Part shown: piece by piece, positions 37,723-47,489 of the stretch | How positions within the stretch are numbered: position 1 is the stretch's first letter | Layout: every line of letters begins with the position of its first letter | From: CAVOGJ01 sp963700865 | GTDB lineage: Bacteria; Planctomycetota; Planctomycetia; Pirellulales; Pirellulaceae | Direction of reading: 5' to 3' | Assembly: GCA_963700865.1 (NCBI GenBank) | Contig: CAVOZC010000018.1 | Location: forward strand, 434,001 to 498,000 | DNA length: 64,000 nucleotides | Made by a program: the position numbers and the translations under genes | Notes under the pieces: model-generated | Told to the model about the DNA's origin: nothing | The model's database searches: none | What the model saw: the letters and a program-made list of their open reading frames with translations, nothing else

Positions 37723-39168
37723 ATGAACTCGACCCACTACGCCACACCCCCGGAAGATCGGATCCCGCTGCTCCAGAAGTCGGCGTATGCCGTGGGGATG
37801 CTGGTCAACAATCTGCAGGCGGCCGCCTTGCCGGCGATGTTTGTCATTCTGAATCTTGGGTTGGGGATGAATCCGGTATTGGTGGGCGTCATTGGTTTCC
37901 TCCCGCGGATCTTCGATGCCGTGTCCGATCCGATGATGGGCTACATCTCGGACAATACGCGGTCCCGTTGGGGGCGGCGGCGACCCTACATTTTCGCCGG
38001 AGCCCTCATGGCGGGGCTGGTGTTCGCCGCCATGTGGCAAATGCCGCCGGATTACTCACAGACTTTCTATTTCTGGACGTTTCTGTCGGCTTCCATCCTG
38101 TTCTTTCTCACCTACACCGTCTACGCCACGCCCTTCGTGGCTTTCGGTTTTGAGATGACGCCCGATTACCACGAGCGGACGCGACTGCAGGCATTCGCCA
38201 ACACAGCCGGCCAACTGGCCTGGCTGGTTGTGCCCTGGTTCTATGCCATTATGGCGAGCGACCGGTTTGACGACACGGCGCACGGCGCACGCGTTTTGGC
38301 GTTGTATGTGGGTGCCACGATCTGCGTGCTGGGCATCGTCCCCGCGATCTTCTGCCGGGAGAAGCTGGCGACTTTGGCCAACCTGGAAGCCGAGGCGAGC
38401 GGCGAGGCCTTTACGCGGGGCCTGTGGAATAACACCAAGGATTTCTTCCGGGGAGTCGCAAGCACGTTTCAATGTCGGCCATTTGTCAAACTCTGCGGGG
38501 CCACGTTCCTCGTCTTTAACGGCTTTCAACTCGGCTCGTCATTTTCACTGTACGTGATGATCTACTATGTATTTCATGGCCAGAATGATAAGGCCGGCAT
38601 CTTGCTTGGCTGGTTTGGCATGTTGACCGCGTGGAGCACCTTGGTCGTCATTCCCTTAACGGCCTGGATCTCGACGAAGGTTGGCAAGCGGCAAACGTTT
38701 CTCATTACGATCTCTCTCTCCATTCTCGGCTATGCGTCGAAGTGGATCGGCTATAACCCAGCGCATCCTTACTGGCTGCTTTTCTCCTGTCCCTTGGTTG
38801 CTTTTGGCACCGGCTCTCTGTTTACCTTGATGGGATCGATGGTGGCCGATGTGTGTGACTACGACGAGCTGGATAGCCATCAGCGGCGGGAGGGCGTTTT
38901 TGGGGCCATCTATTGGTGGATGGTCAAACTTGGCATGGCCCTGGCGGGATTGCTGTCGGGACTGATGCTGCAGGCATCGGGCTTCGATGTGGAGCTCGCG
39001 ACCGAACAACCCGAACGGACGCTGTTGTTGCTCCGCCTGTTTGACGTCGGCGTTCCCCTGGTCACCTCGGCCATCGCGCTGTGGATCATGTCCACGTATG
39101 ACATCACCGAGGCCCGGGCGCACGAAATTCGTACCTATCTGGAACAGCGCCGCGGCAAACCGGGTTGA
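37723..39168 (+). CDS. GPH-family sugar:cation symporter (MelB-like)
   Basis: This 481-residue, 12-helix transporter of the glycoside-pentoside-hexuronide:cation family has IFDAVSDPMMGYISDNTRSR followed by WGRRRPYIFAG between helices 2 and 3. The centre has a loop (GLWNNTKDFFRGVASTFQC) and helix 10 has GSMVADVCDYDELDSHQRRE with GVFGAIYWWMVKLGMA. Both patterns are diagnostic of GPH carriers. It likely imports a sugar or glycoside with Na+ or H+. No glycosidase is adjacent; the closest is the GH26 gene 30 kb away. A candidate Shine-Dalgarno sequence is weak. Confidence 0.9.
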   Translation: MNSTHYATPPEDRIPLLQKSAYAVGMLVNNLQAAALPAMFVILNLGLGMNPVLVGVIGFLPRIFDAVSDPMMGYISDNTRSRWGRRRPYIFAGALMAGLVFAAMWQMPPDYSQTFYFWTFLSASILFFLTYTVYATPFVAFGFEMTPDYHERTRLQAFANTAGQLAWLVVPWFYAIMASDRFDDTAHGARVLALYVGATICVLGIVPAIFCREKLATLANLEAEASGEAFTRGLWNNTKDFFRGVASTFQCRPFVKLCGATFLVFNGFQLGSSFSLYVMIYYVFHGQNDKAGILLGWFGMLTAWSTLVVIPLTAWISTKVGKRQTFLITISLSILGYASKWIGYNPAHPYWLLFSCPLVAFGTGSLFTLMGSMVADVCDYDELDSHQRREGVFGAIYWWMVKLGMALAGLLSGLMLQASGFDVELATEQPERTLLLLRLFDVGVPLVTSAIALWIMSTYDITEARAHEIRTYLEQRRGKPG

Positions 39169-39190
39169 GCGACCCTTCCACGCGGGAGAC

Positions 39191-40771
39191 TTAGGTCGGC
39201 GTGGCCAGGGCGGTGCCGAGCGTGACGCCGGGAGCCGGCAAGCCACTGCGGCCCATGAGGTGCTCGTCGATCGCCCGCGCGGCTCCCCGCCCCTCATGGA
39301 TCGCCCACACGACGAGGGACTGACCGCGGCGACAATCGCCGGCGGCAAAAACACCCGGCACATTGGTGCGATACGCGCCATGTTCGGCCGCGATCGTCTC
39401 CCAGTTGCCCCGCGGTTGTTGCGTTGCCAGTCCCAGTTGGTGCACCAGCGACGGATCCGGGCCCAGGAAACCGGTGGCAAGCAAAACGAGATCCGCAGGC
39501 CAGAGCCGCTCCGAGCCGGCGACTTCCGAGAAGCGCTTTGCCGTCGGGCCGTTGCCAGTCGACCCGGACGGTCTTGATCCCCGTCACGCGTCCCTCCGAG
39601 TCGGCGAGAAATTCCTTGGTCAACAGTCCGTAGTGACGAGGATCCTCACCCAATCTGGCGGCGGTCTCGGCGTGCGAATAGTCAACCCGGTAGACGCGGG
39701 GCCATTGGGGCCAGGGATTGTTGGCGGCTCGTTCCGCCGGCGGCCGCTCCAGCAACTCAAAATTGACGACCGATCGGCAACCGTGACGCAACGAAGTCCC
39801 GATGCAATCGGCACCCGTATCGCCACCGCCGATCACGATCACGTGCTTGTCCCGGGCCGAAATGTACTGGCCATTCCGCAGCCCCGAATCGAGGAGACTC
39901 TTCGTATTGCGGGTGAGGAAGTCCATGGCAAAGTGGATGCCCCGCGCCGCACGACCCGGACAGCGGGCCGTCGGATCGAAGGGTCGCGTGGCGCCGGTCG
40001 CGACCAGCACGGCATCGTATTCGGCCATCAATATGGCCGGATCGACAAACTGCATTGGGCCGCCGTCCGCCAGCATGATTCCCGTCATGTGATCGGCCGC
40101 AAATTCCTCACGGCAGCCGATGTGCGTTCGGGTCAAAAACCGAATGCCCTCTTCGGCCAGCAAATCGATTCGTCGTTGCACGACACCCTTATCGAGTTTC
40201 ATGTTCGGGATGCCATACATCAGCAGCCCGCCGATGCGATCCGCCCGTTCGAACACGGTAACCGAGTGGCCCACCTTGTTCAGCTGCGCGGCGGCGGCCA
40301 GTCCCGCGGGGCCCGAGCCAATGATCGCGACTCGTTTGCCCGTTTGGCGTTCGGGCGCTTCGCGACCACCCAGCCTTCCTCAAAGCCTCGATCGATGATG
40401 GCGTTTTCGATATTCTTGATGGTCACTGCCGGACTGGTGATTCCCAGCACGCATGCCCCCTCGCAGGGCGCGGGGCAGGTGCGGCCCGTGAATTCGGGAA
40501 AGTTGTTCGTCTTATGCAGGCGATGAAGCGCTTCTTTCCAGCGGCCCCGATAGACAAGATCATTCCACTCCGGAATCAGGTTATCGATCGGACAGCCCAT
40601 CTCGGACTGGCAGAAGGGCACACCACAATCCATGCAACGGGCGCCCTGGGTCTGCAATTGGTTCACGTCGGCGTGCGTGTAGATCTCGAGGAAGTCCCCC
40701 GCCCGCTCGAGCGGATCGCGATGCGGCACCGTTTGCCGTTCGTACTCCTTAAATCCGGTCGGCTTTCCCAT
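39191..40771 (-). CDS. gltD: glutamate synthase small subunit, frame-disrupted
   Basis: GltD supplies electrons from NADPH to GltB through FAD and two [4Fe-4S] clusters. Part one (40771 to about 40350) has the cluster Cys (CMDCGVPFCQSEMGCPIDN, then GRTCPAPCEGACVLG). At 40345-40355 a -1 change leads into TGKRVAIIGSGPAGLAAAAQ (FAD site), then VIGGGDTGADCIGTSLRHG (NADPH site). At about 39535 a +1 change leads into SEVAGSERLWPADLVLLATG and GVFAAGDCRRGQSLVVWAI to the stop at 39191. All signature sites survive and the two changes cancel, so the gene was probably intact in the organism. Total about 526 codons. Confidence 0.86.
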
Positions 40772-40815
40772 GGAATGACTCTTCGTTTCACGGTGACTGT
40801 GGAGCAGTGGGCGGG

Positions 40816-43800
40816 TCAGGCGGTAGCGGCGGCCGCTTGCCGCGACTCGGCCAGCACGCGTTTGTAATCGGTCGGCATCACTTTCACGAATTGCCGCAAG
40901 ATGTGCGGCCAGTGGTCCAGCACCTGACGGGCAACCGCAGAACCGGTCAGCTCCGCGTGCTGCGCGATCAGTTCTCGCAGTTCGCCACGGTCTTCCTCGC
41001 TGTCAACGGGGTCCAACTCGACCATCTTCAGGTTGCACCGCAGGCGAAAATCATCGTTCCGATCCCAGACATAGGCGACGCCTCCCGACATGCCGGCGGC
41101 AAAATTTCGTCCGGTGGGACCCAGGATGACCACCCGGCCGCCGGTCATGTATTCACAACCATGATCGCCGACCCCTTCGATCACCGCCTGGGCGCCGCTG
41201 TTGCGGACGGCGAATCTTTCCGCCGCCTGGCCGCGAAAGAAAGCGCGTCCTCGCGTGGCCCCATACAGGCACACGTTACCCACCAGAATGTTTTCACTGG
41301 CAGCGAAGCGACTTTCGCGGGGGGGATAGATCACGATCTGGCCGCCGGAAAGCCCTTTGCCTACGTAATCGTTGGCGTCCCCTTCCAGTTCCAACGTGAT
41401 GCCGTGCGCGAGGAAGGCGGCGAAACTCTGTCCGGCCGAGCCCGTAAACTTGATGTGAATCGTATCGTCGGGCAACCCCTGCTCACCATACCGCCGGGCG
41501 ACCTGGTGGCTGAGCATGGTGCCTACGGTACGGTTGGTATTGACGATGGGGGATGTGATCCGCACCGGCTGCTGATCATCGAGCGCTGCCTGGCTCTCCG
41601 CAATCAAGCCATTATCAAGTGCCAAGTGCAATTGATGGTCCTGCGGTCGAGTGCAATGGGTGTCGACATTCGCCCGCAAGCCGCGGGCGGGCGTCAGGAG
41701 GGGCGTCAGGTCCAGACCATCCGATTTCCAGTGCGCGATGGCTCGGTTGACGTCAAGGCAGTCGACGCGACCGACCATATCGGTCAACTGGCGAAAGCCG
41801 AACTTGGCCATGATTTCCCGTGCCTCCTCGGCCACCAGGAACAGGTAGTTGACCACATGCTCCGGCTGGCCGGCAAACAGCTTACGGAGTTGGGGATCCT
41901 GCGTCGCGATTCCCACGGGGCAGGTATTCAAATGGCACTTCCGCATCATGATGCAACCCAAGGTGATCAGAGGAGCCGTGGCAAACCCCATCTCCTCGGC
42001 ACCGAGCAACGCCGCGATGACCACATCGCGTCCCGTCTTGAGCCCCCCGTCGGTCTGCAGTACGACGCGGCTGCGGAGGTCATTCAAAACCAATGTCTGG
42101 TGGGCTTCCGCCAGTCCCAACTCCCAGGGGAGCCCGGCATGTTTGATGCTGGTAATGGGCGAAGCGCCCGTCCCACCCGAGTCACCGGCGATCACAATAT
42201 GGTCGGCGTATCCCTTGGCGACGCCGGCGGCCACGGTCCCCACGCCAATCTCCGCCACTAGCTTGACACTGATGCGGGCATCCGGATTGGCATTTTTCAA
42301 ATCGTGGATGAGCTGCTTCAAATCCTCGATCGAATAAATGTCGTGGTGGGGAGGAGGGCTGATCAAGCCGACACCCGGAGTCGCATAGCGGATGTGGGCA
42401 ATGTATTCATCGACTTTCTTGCCCGGCAACTCGCCGCCCTCCCCCGGCTTGGCACCTTGCGAAATCTTGATCTGCAACTCATCGGCGTTCGTGAGATAGG
42501 ATATCGTCACGCCAAAGCGGCCCGATGCGATTTGTTTGATGGCCGATCGTTGCGAATCGCCGTTTGGGAGAAGCTCCCAGCGACGCGGATCTTCGCCCCC
42601 TTCACCGGTGTTGCTCTTGCCGCCGATGCGATTCATGGCAACCGCCAGCGTCTCGTGCGCCTCGGCCGAAATCGAACCGAGGCTCATGGCGCCGGTGCAG
42701 AACCGCTTGACAATTTCACTGGCCGGCTCGACTTCAGACAGTGGAATTTCGCCATTCCCCGCCTCAAACTTGAACTTGAGCAGACCGCGGAGCGCGGCGC
42801 GTGTTTCAGCGTCGTTGTTGATGTGGTCGGCGAAACGCCGGTATGCCTCGCGGCTGTTCGTGCGCGCGGCCAGCTGGATATCCGCAATCGCCCGCGGGTC
42901 CCACGCATGTCGTTCGCCGCCGCTCCGCCAATGGAATTCACCCGCGTTTGGCAATACCGGCAACCGGTCTTCCGCGTCGACGGGATAGCCCAGATTGTGG
43001 CGACGAATCGTCTCTTCCGCGAGGACCTGGAAATCGACACCTTTCAGCCGGCTGGCTGTTCCGACGAAGCACCGCTCGATGACTTCATCATGGATCCCCA
43101 CGGCCTCGAAGATCTGAGCGCCCTTATAGCTGTGCAGCGTCGAGATGCCCATCTTGCCCATCACCTTGAGCATCCCCTTGGCGACCCCCTGGCGATACGC
43201 GGCCACGATGGCATCGTCATCCTGGAACTCCCGCACTTCCTGCAACTCCTGACGACGAGCCTGCCACAGTCCCTCAAAGGCGAGGTAGGGGTTGATCGCG
43301 TCCGCGCCATATCCGATCAGCAGGCAATGATGATGGACCTCGCGTGCTTCCCCCGTTTCGAGCACAATCCCCAACCGCGTCCGCTGCAAGCGGGCGACCA
43401 GGTGGTGATGCACGGCGCCACAAGCGAGCAGCGAGCTGAGGGGAATCCGATCCTGCCCGATCTTGCGATCGGTCAAGATCACCAGGCTACACCCTTCCTC
43501 GATCGCCTGTTCCGCCTCCTGGCAGATGCGATCGAGGGCGGCGACCATACCGTCGCGACCCGTATCTCTGGGAAATGTGATGTCAATCGTCTTTGTCCGC
43601 CAACCGCGATGATTCATATCGCGGAGCGCCATTAACTCCTCGTTGGTCAGAATCGGATGGTGTACCAGCAGGCGATGGCAGTCGGTGGGAGACGTCTGCA
43701 ACATATTCCCTTCGGGTCCGATGTAGCATTCCAGCGACATCACGACGTCTTCCCGAATCGAATCGATGGCCGGGTTGGTGACCTGGGCGAAGAGCTGCTT

Positions 43801-45366
43801 GAAGTAGTCGTAGATCATGCGTGGCCTGTCGGACAGACAAGCCAGCGCCGCATCATTTCCCATCGAGCCCACCGGGTCCCGCTTTTGCTGCACCAGGGGC
43901 AGCAGCATGAACTGACCCGTTTCCAAGGTGTAGCCAAAGGCCTGCATCCGTGCCAGCAACGTTTCCGGATGAAAACCGTGAGGCTGGCGCTGTGGTTCGA
44001 GCTCGCGCAATTCCATCCGCTGCTCTCTCAGCCAGGCGCCGTAGGGATGTCGGCTGGCGATATCTTGCTTCAGCTCCTCGTCCGGTATCAGCCGTCCTTG
44101 TTCAAAATCAACAAGGAACATGCGGCCTGGCTGCAAACGTCCTTTTTCCTTGACGAGCCCTGGATCGATGGGCAACGGCCCCACCTCGCTGGCCATGATG
44201 ACGCGATCGTCGTGCGTAATGTAATAACGACTGGGACGCAAACCGTTTCTATCCAGCACGGCCCCGATGAAACGGCCATCGGTAAAGACGATCGAAGCGG
44301 GACCATCCCAGGGTTCCATCAGGCACGAATGATACTCATAAAAAGCGCGTTTGTTCTCGGGCATGGTTTCGTGCTTCTGCCATGCTTCGGGAATCATCAT
44401 CATGATCGCTTCTTGCAACGTGCGACCACTCCGCAGCAACAACTCAAGCACGTTGTCGAAAGTACCCGAATCCGAACAGCCCGGCTCGACAACCGGAAAT
44501 AGCTTCGTGAGTTCCGCGCCGAACAGGTCGCTGGAGATGAGCCCTTCCCGAGCCCGCATCCAGTTCACGTTTCCCCGCAGCGTGTTGATTTCACCGTTGT
44601 GGCTCATCAAGCGATTCGGCTGGGCTCGATCCCAGGACGGAAACGTATTGGTGGAAAACCGTGAATGAACCATCGCCAGATGCGTCGTATAGTTGCTCTC
44701 GCGGAGATCCGGATAGAAATCAAGCACCTGCCCCGACGTGAGCATGCCCTTGTAAACCATCAGCTTGGTCGACAGGCTGCAGATGTAGAAATTCAACCGC
44801 TCGCGGAGATCCACCCGGTTGCGGAGCCGATGACTGGCCTGCTTTCGGATCAGGTAGAGCTTTCGCTCGAACGCGGTCTCGTCCAACCCCGCTCCACAAG
44901 CGATAAATAACTGGCTGAAGTGGGGCGCCGCCCGCCGTGACGCGGGACCGACGTCGGCCCGCGCGAAATCGACCGGTAGCTCTCGCCAGCCCACCAGACG
45001 CTGGCCTTCCTGGATAATCAGCGCCTCAACTTCCTGCCGACAGATGGCTTGCTCGTGCGGGTCCTGGGGCAAGAACACATTGCCAGCGGCAAATTGGCCG
45101 CGGGGGGGCAAGGAAACCCCCAATTCCGACTGCGCAACGACTGCCAGAAATTCGTGGGGCGCCGCCGTCATCATCCCGGCGCCGTCACCGGTATTGGTCT
45201 CGCAGCCACAACCCCCCCGATGCTTCATGTTGCGGAGCATCTCGGCCGCATCGAGCACCAACTGGTGACTGCGGTGACCCTTGATGTGGGCCACAAAACC
45301 GACGCCACAGCTGTCCTTTTCATTCGCCGGGTCGTACAAACCGTGCCGGGGAGGGAACTGGCTCAT
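40816..45366 (-). CDS. gltB: glutamate synthase large subunit
   Basis: The protein has 1516 residues, full length for GOGAT alpha. The N-terminal glutamine amidotransferase nucleophile is Cys20 (EKDSCGVGFVAHIKG) after a short propeptide. The FMN/central domains follow. The [3Fe-4S] cluster motif is CIMMRKCHLNTCPVGIA, near residues 1137-1153. A C-terminal GXGXG beta-helix contains GATRGRAFFRGQAAERF. It converts glutamine and 2-oxoglutarate to two glutamates with electrons from GltD. Its ATG overlaps the lysR stop (ATGA) and gltD follows after 44 bases, so all three form one minus-strand operon. Confidence 0.96.
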   Translation of the reverse strand: MSQFPPRHGLYDPANEKDSCGVGFVAHIKGHRSHQLVLDAAEMLRNMKHRGGCGCETNTGDGAGMMTAAPHEFLAVVAQSELGVSLPPRGQFAAGNVFLPQDPHEQAICRQEVEALIIQEGQRLVGWRELPVDFARADVGPASRRAAPHFSQLFIACGAGLDETAFERKLYLIRKQASHRLRNRVDLRERLNFYICSLSTKLMVYKGMLTSGQVLDFYPDLRESNYTTHLAMVHSRFSTNTFPSWDRAQPNRLMSHNGEINTLRGNVNWMRAREGLISSDLFGAELTKLFPVVEPGCSDSGTFDNVLELLLRSGRTLQEAIMMMIPEAWQKHETMPENKRAFYEYHSCLMEPWDGPASIVFTDGRFIGAVLDRNGLRPSRYYITHDDRVIMASEVGPLPIDPGLVKEKGRLQPGRMFLVDFEQGRLIPDEELKQDIASRHPYGAWLREQRMELRELEPQRQPHGFHPETLLARMQAFGYTLETGQFMLLPLVQQKRDPVGSMGNDAALACLSDRPRMIYDYFKQLFAQVTNPAIDSIREDVVMSLECYIGPEGNMLQTSPTDCHRLLVHHPILTNEELMALRDMNHRGWRTKTIDITFPRDTGRDGMVAALDRICQEAEQAIEEGCSLVILTDRKIGQDRIPLSSLLACGAVHHHLVARLQRTRLGIVLETGEAREVHHHCLLIGYGADAINPYLAFEGLWQARRQELQEVREFQDDDAIVAAYRQGVAKGMLKVMGKMGISTLHSYKGAQIFEAVGIHDEVIERCFVGTASRLKGVDFQVLAEETIRRHNLGYPVDAEDRLPVLPNAGEFHWRSGGERHAWDPRAIADIQLAARTNSREAYRRFADHINNDAETRAALRGLLKFKFEAGNGEIPLSEVEPASEIVKRFCTGAMSLGSISAEAHETLAVAMNRIGGKSNTGEGGEDPRRWELLPNGDSQRSAIKQIASGRFGVTISYLTNADELQIKISQGAKPGEGGELPGKKVDEYIAHIRYATPGVGLISPPPHHDIYSIEDLKQLIHDLKNANPDARISVKLVAEIGVGTVAAGVAKGYADHIVIAGDSGGTGASPITSIKHAGLPWELGLAEAHQTLVLNDLRSRVVLQTDGGLKTGRDVVIAALLGAEEMGFATAPLITLGCIMMRKCHLNTCPVGIATQDPQLRKLFAGQPEHVVNYLFLVAEEAREIMAKFGFRQLTDMVGRVDCLDVNRAIAHWKSDGLDLTPLLTPARGLRANVDTHCTRPQDHQLHLALDNGLIAESQAALDDQQPVRITSPIVNTNRTVGTMLSHQVARRYGEQGLPDDTIHIKFTGSAGQSFAAFLAHGITLELEGDANDYVGKGLSGGQIVIYPPRESRFAASENILVGNVCLYGATRGRAFFRGQAAERFAVRNSGAQAVIEGVGDHGCEYMTGGRVVILGPTGRNFAAGMSGGVAYVWDRNDDFRLRCNLKMVELDPVDSEEDRGELRELIAQHAELTGSAVARQVLDHWPHILRQFVKVMPTDYKRVLAESRQAAAATA

Positions 45367-46406
45367 TCCTGCTCACTCCTTTCGTAGGAAGGTGGGGCCA
45401 AGGACGGGTCGAGGGCCGCCGCAGGGATATCCGGACTCGATTGCCGCTCAGTGGGCCGATGTTCGACCCGATTCGCCGCCACGGCGCTGGCCGTCTGCTG
45501 GAGATCCAAGGCCGGTTCACGAGCCTGGAGTTCCCGAATGAAGCGCCGAGCTACCGCCGAAAGAGTCTTGCCTCGACGATAGATGATGCCGAGGGGCCGC
45601 AACAGCGCGGGCTGGCCCTGCTCGTCGACAATCGGGATCGACACCAGGGCCCCCGTCCGAACCTCCATCGACACCGTGGGCTCCGGCAATAACCCGACCC
45701 CCGCATTGGTTTCGATGGCTCGCTTCATCATCTCGATGTTGTCAAACTCCATTGCCCGGTTCACCGTAACGCCCGCGGCCGCCAACTGGCGATCGAGTTC
45801 TTTGCGAATCTTTAAGCCATCGCAGAAACTGACGAAGTCAACTCCCTGCAGATCCGAGAGATGCACCAACTTGCTACGCGCCAGTCGGTGCTCGGCCGAA
45901 CAAGCCAACACAATCGGCTCGTCCCGCCATAACTCCACGGCGACTTGCCGAGACGATTTGGGGTAACTTACCAGGCCGACATCCACGGCATCGCGATCAA
46001 TCTGGTCGTAAACGTGGTCGGGAGGCACATAGTCGATTTGCACTTCCGCTTGCGGATGCTGCCGCGCGAAATCCTTCAAATAGGCCGACATGTAGCTCAG
46101 CCCAACCGAATAAATCGAGGCCACACGCACGCGACCGGCCACTTCCTCATGGAAGGATCGCACATCCGATTCGAGATCATTGAATTGCCGCACGAGCTTG
46201 CGGCAGCCGCGATAAAAATAATCTCCCTCGGGCGTCAGCACCCAAGGCCGCTTCGAGCGATCGATCAGCTGCACGCCCAGCCGGCCTTCCAATTGTCGCA
46301 CGGCCTGGCTGGCCGCGGACTGCGACAGACCGTTCTTTTCGGCCGCCCGCGAGAAACTGTGGACGCGGACCACGTCACAGAAGATGGCCAACGTTTTCAG
46401 ATGCAT
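45363..46406 (-). CDS. LysR-family transcriptional regulator (GltC-like position)
   Basis: The protein has 347 residues. The N-terminal winged helix-turn-helix is SFSRAAEKNGLSQSAASQAV followed by LEGRLGVQLIDRSKRPWVL. The substrate-binding domain follows (VDVGLVSYPKSSRQVAVELW, GVGLLPEPTV). The C-terminal 45 residues are Pro/Ser-rich and beyond the usual fold. Co-transcription with gltB through a four-base overlap makes regulation of glutamate synthase plausible, as with GltC of Bacillus. Unlike gltC, it runs in the same direction as its target. Confidence 0.9.
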   Translation of the reverse strand: MHLKTLAIFCDVVRVHSFSRAAEKNGLSQSAASQAVRQLEGRLGVQLIDRSKRPWVLTPEGDYFYRGCRKLVRQFNDLESDVRSFHEEVAGRVRVASIYSVGLSYMSAYLKDFARQHPQAEVQIDYVPPDHVYDQIDRDAVDVGLVSYPKSSRQVAVELWRDEPIVLACSAEHRLARSKLVHLSDLQGVDFVSFCDGLKIRKELDRQLAAAGVTVNRAMEFDNIEMMKRAIETNAGVGLLPEPTVSMEVRTGALVSIPIVDEQGQPALLRPLGIIYRRGKTLSAVARRFIRELQAREPALDLQQTASAVAANRVEHRPTERQSSPDIPAAALDPSLAPPSYERSEQE

Positions 46407-46445
46407 GAATAAACCGCTCGCATCGCCGACCCCCGCCTGGAACCG

Positions 46446-46475
46446 CCTCTGATTGGTATAAGATCATCTAATGCT
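46446..46475 (-). promoter_or_regulatory. candidate promoter/operator of the lysR-gltBD operon
   Basis: The palindrome AGATCATCT (46461-46469) lies in an AT-rich patch about 55 bases upstream of lysR. On the minus strand it reads TAGATGATCTTATACC, giving a -10-like TTATAC. LysR proteins bind interrupted palindromes of this kind. It is the only AT-rich patch between lysR and the repeats. Suggestive only. Confidence 0.3.
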
Positions 46476-46564
46476 ACTCGCGGCCTGAATTAGCAAACCG
46501 AATGTCAACATACTGCGGAGAGGTCCCCGCGTCAAATCGGGGAGCCGACCCTGGGAGAGGAGAG

Positions 46565-46912
46565 AGGACTCGTCGCTGGTCGGGGGGTCCCGGAGGGCTG
46601 AGCGACGAGGCGGAGCGACCGCAAAACCGTTCGGGGGTCCGAGCGACGAGGCGGAGCGGGCCGCAAAACCGTTGGGGGGGCCGGGGGGCTGAGCGACGAG
46701 GCGGAGCGAGCTGCGGGACCGTCGGGGGGGTCCGGGGGCCGAGCGACGAGGCGGGACGGGCTGCGGGACCGTCGGGGGGTCCGGGGGGCTGAGCGACGAG
46801 GCGGAGCGAGGAACGGTTGCCGCCCCCCGATCCCCTGCACGCCGCCTTGGCTTGGGGGGCAGGCACCCGAACTCCACTGCCGACATCTCCGGGCCCCCCA
46901 AACCCCCCGACG
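46565..46912. repeat. 50-bp tandem repeats plus structured core, block 1
   Basis: The landmark GACGAG recurs at 46604, 46645, 46695, 46745 and 46795, mostly exactly 50 bases apart. Each unit contains GCGACGAGGCGG, then GGACCGTC and a G-run with GGTCC. They lead into a core (46811-46912) beginning GAACGGTTGCCGCCCCCCG. This core holds a 9-bp stem, TTGGGGGGC/GCCCCCCAA. The block stops abruptly at the core's end, where sequence changes to TTTTTAAATG. It lies 90 bases before the end of the DUF559 gene. Confidence 0.85.
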
Positions 46913-47001
46913 TTTTTAAATGCTGCCGCTGTGCCCCTCCGATGTCGCCGAGCCATGGGATTCGGCGGTGAACCACATCTCCCCGCAGTTATCGCTCGGG
47001 T

Positions 47002-47391
47002 TCACGACGTTTTGCTTGTTACGACACGGGCGATACATTCAAGTACGCCGTCCAAGTTGGTCAGCACATCCTCATTGGTGAATCGCAGCACGTGAATCCC
47101 CTGTTGTTGCAGCCACCGAGTGCGCTGGCGGTCGTATCTCGCTCGATCATCGTGACTGACCCCATCCAACTCAATCGCCAGTCGGGCCGCTGGGCAATAA
47201 AAATCAACGATATAGGGTTCGATGGGATGTTGGCAGCGAAAGCGAAGTCCCGCGAGCTGCTTGCCTTGGAGTGCCGACCACAGACGTTGTTCCGGACCCG
47301 TCGCCTGTCGCCGTAACCATCCGGCGCGCATCCGCGTCGTGGACGAAGCTCGCTGCCGCCCGTCGCGCCTGGTCATGCTGAAATCCTCCAT
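47002..47391 (-). CDS. DUF559 / Vsr-like endonuclease-domain protein
   Basis: This 129-residue protein has the DUF559 pattern of the PD-(D/E)XK/very-short-patch-repair-like fold: GPEQRLWSALQGKQLAGLRF, HPIEPYIVDFYCPAARLAIE, LDGVSHDDRARYDRQRTRWL and GIHVLRFTNEDVLTNLDG. The candidate metal-binding residues are Asp in VDFY and Glu/Asp in IELDG. I use the ATG at 47391 (MEDFSMTRRDGRQ), just behind an AT-rich patch. The frame stays open into the repeats upstream, but only because GC-rich repeats lack stops. It is flanked on both sides by repeat blocks, which suggests that it moves or is carried with them. Biochemical role of DUF559 proteins is not established. Confidence 0.86.
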   Translation of the reverse strand: MEDFSMTRRDGRQRASSTTRMRAGWLRRQATGPEQRLWSALQGKQLAGLRFRCQHPIEPYIVDFYCPAARLAIELDGVSHDDRARYDRQRTRWLQQQGIHVLRFTNEDVLTNLDGVLECIARVVTSKTS

Positions 47392-47404
47392 CGCCCGAGA
47401 AATG

Positions 47405-47432
47405 GCACATGTATACATATATATACTGTTCT
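47405..47432 (-). promoter_or_regulatory. candidate promoter of the DUF559 gene
   Basis: A 25-base AT-rich island sits in an otherwise extremely GC-rich region. On the minus strand it reads AGTATATATATGTATACATG, giving several -10-like TATAAT variants about 20-35 bases upstream of the DUF559 ATG. No convincing -35 is seen. Confidence 0.4.
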
Positions 47433-47489
47433 TCCGTTCCCGATGTCCAGGGCATCGACTGGGAACTCGTAGACGGGCAGCGGGGCGCG

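Noticed and set aside
42304..43635. Long plus-strand frame opposite gltB
   Set aside because: Gives no recognisable protein, and gltB on the other strand is certain.
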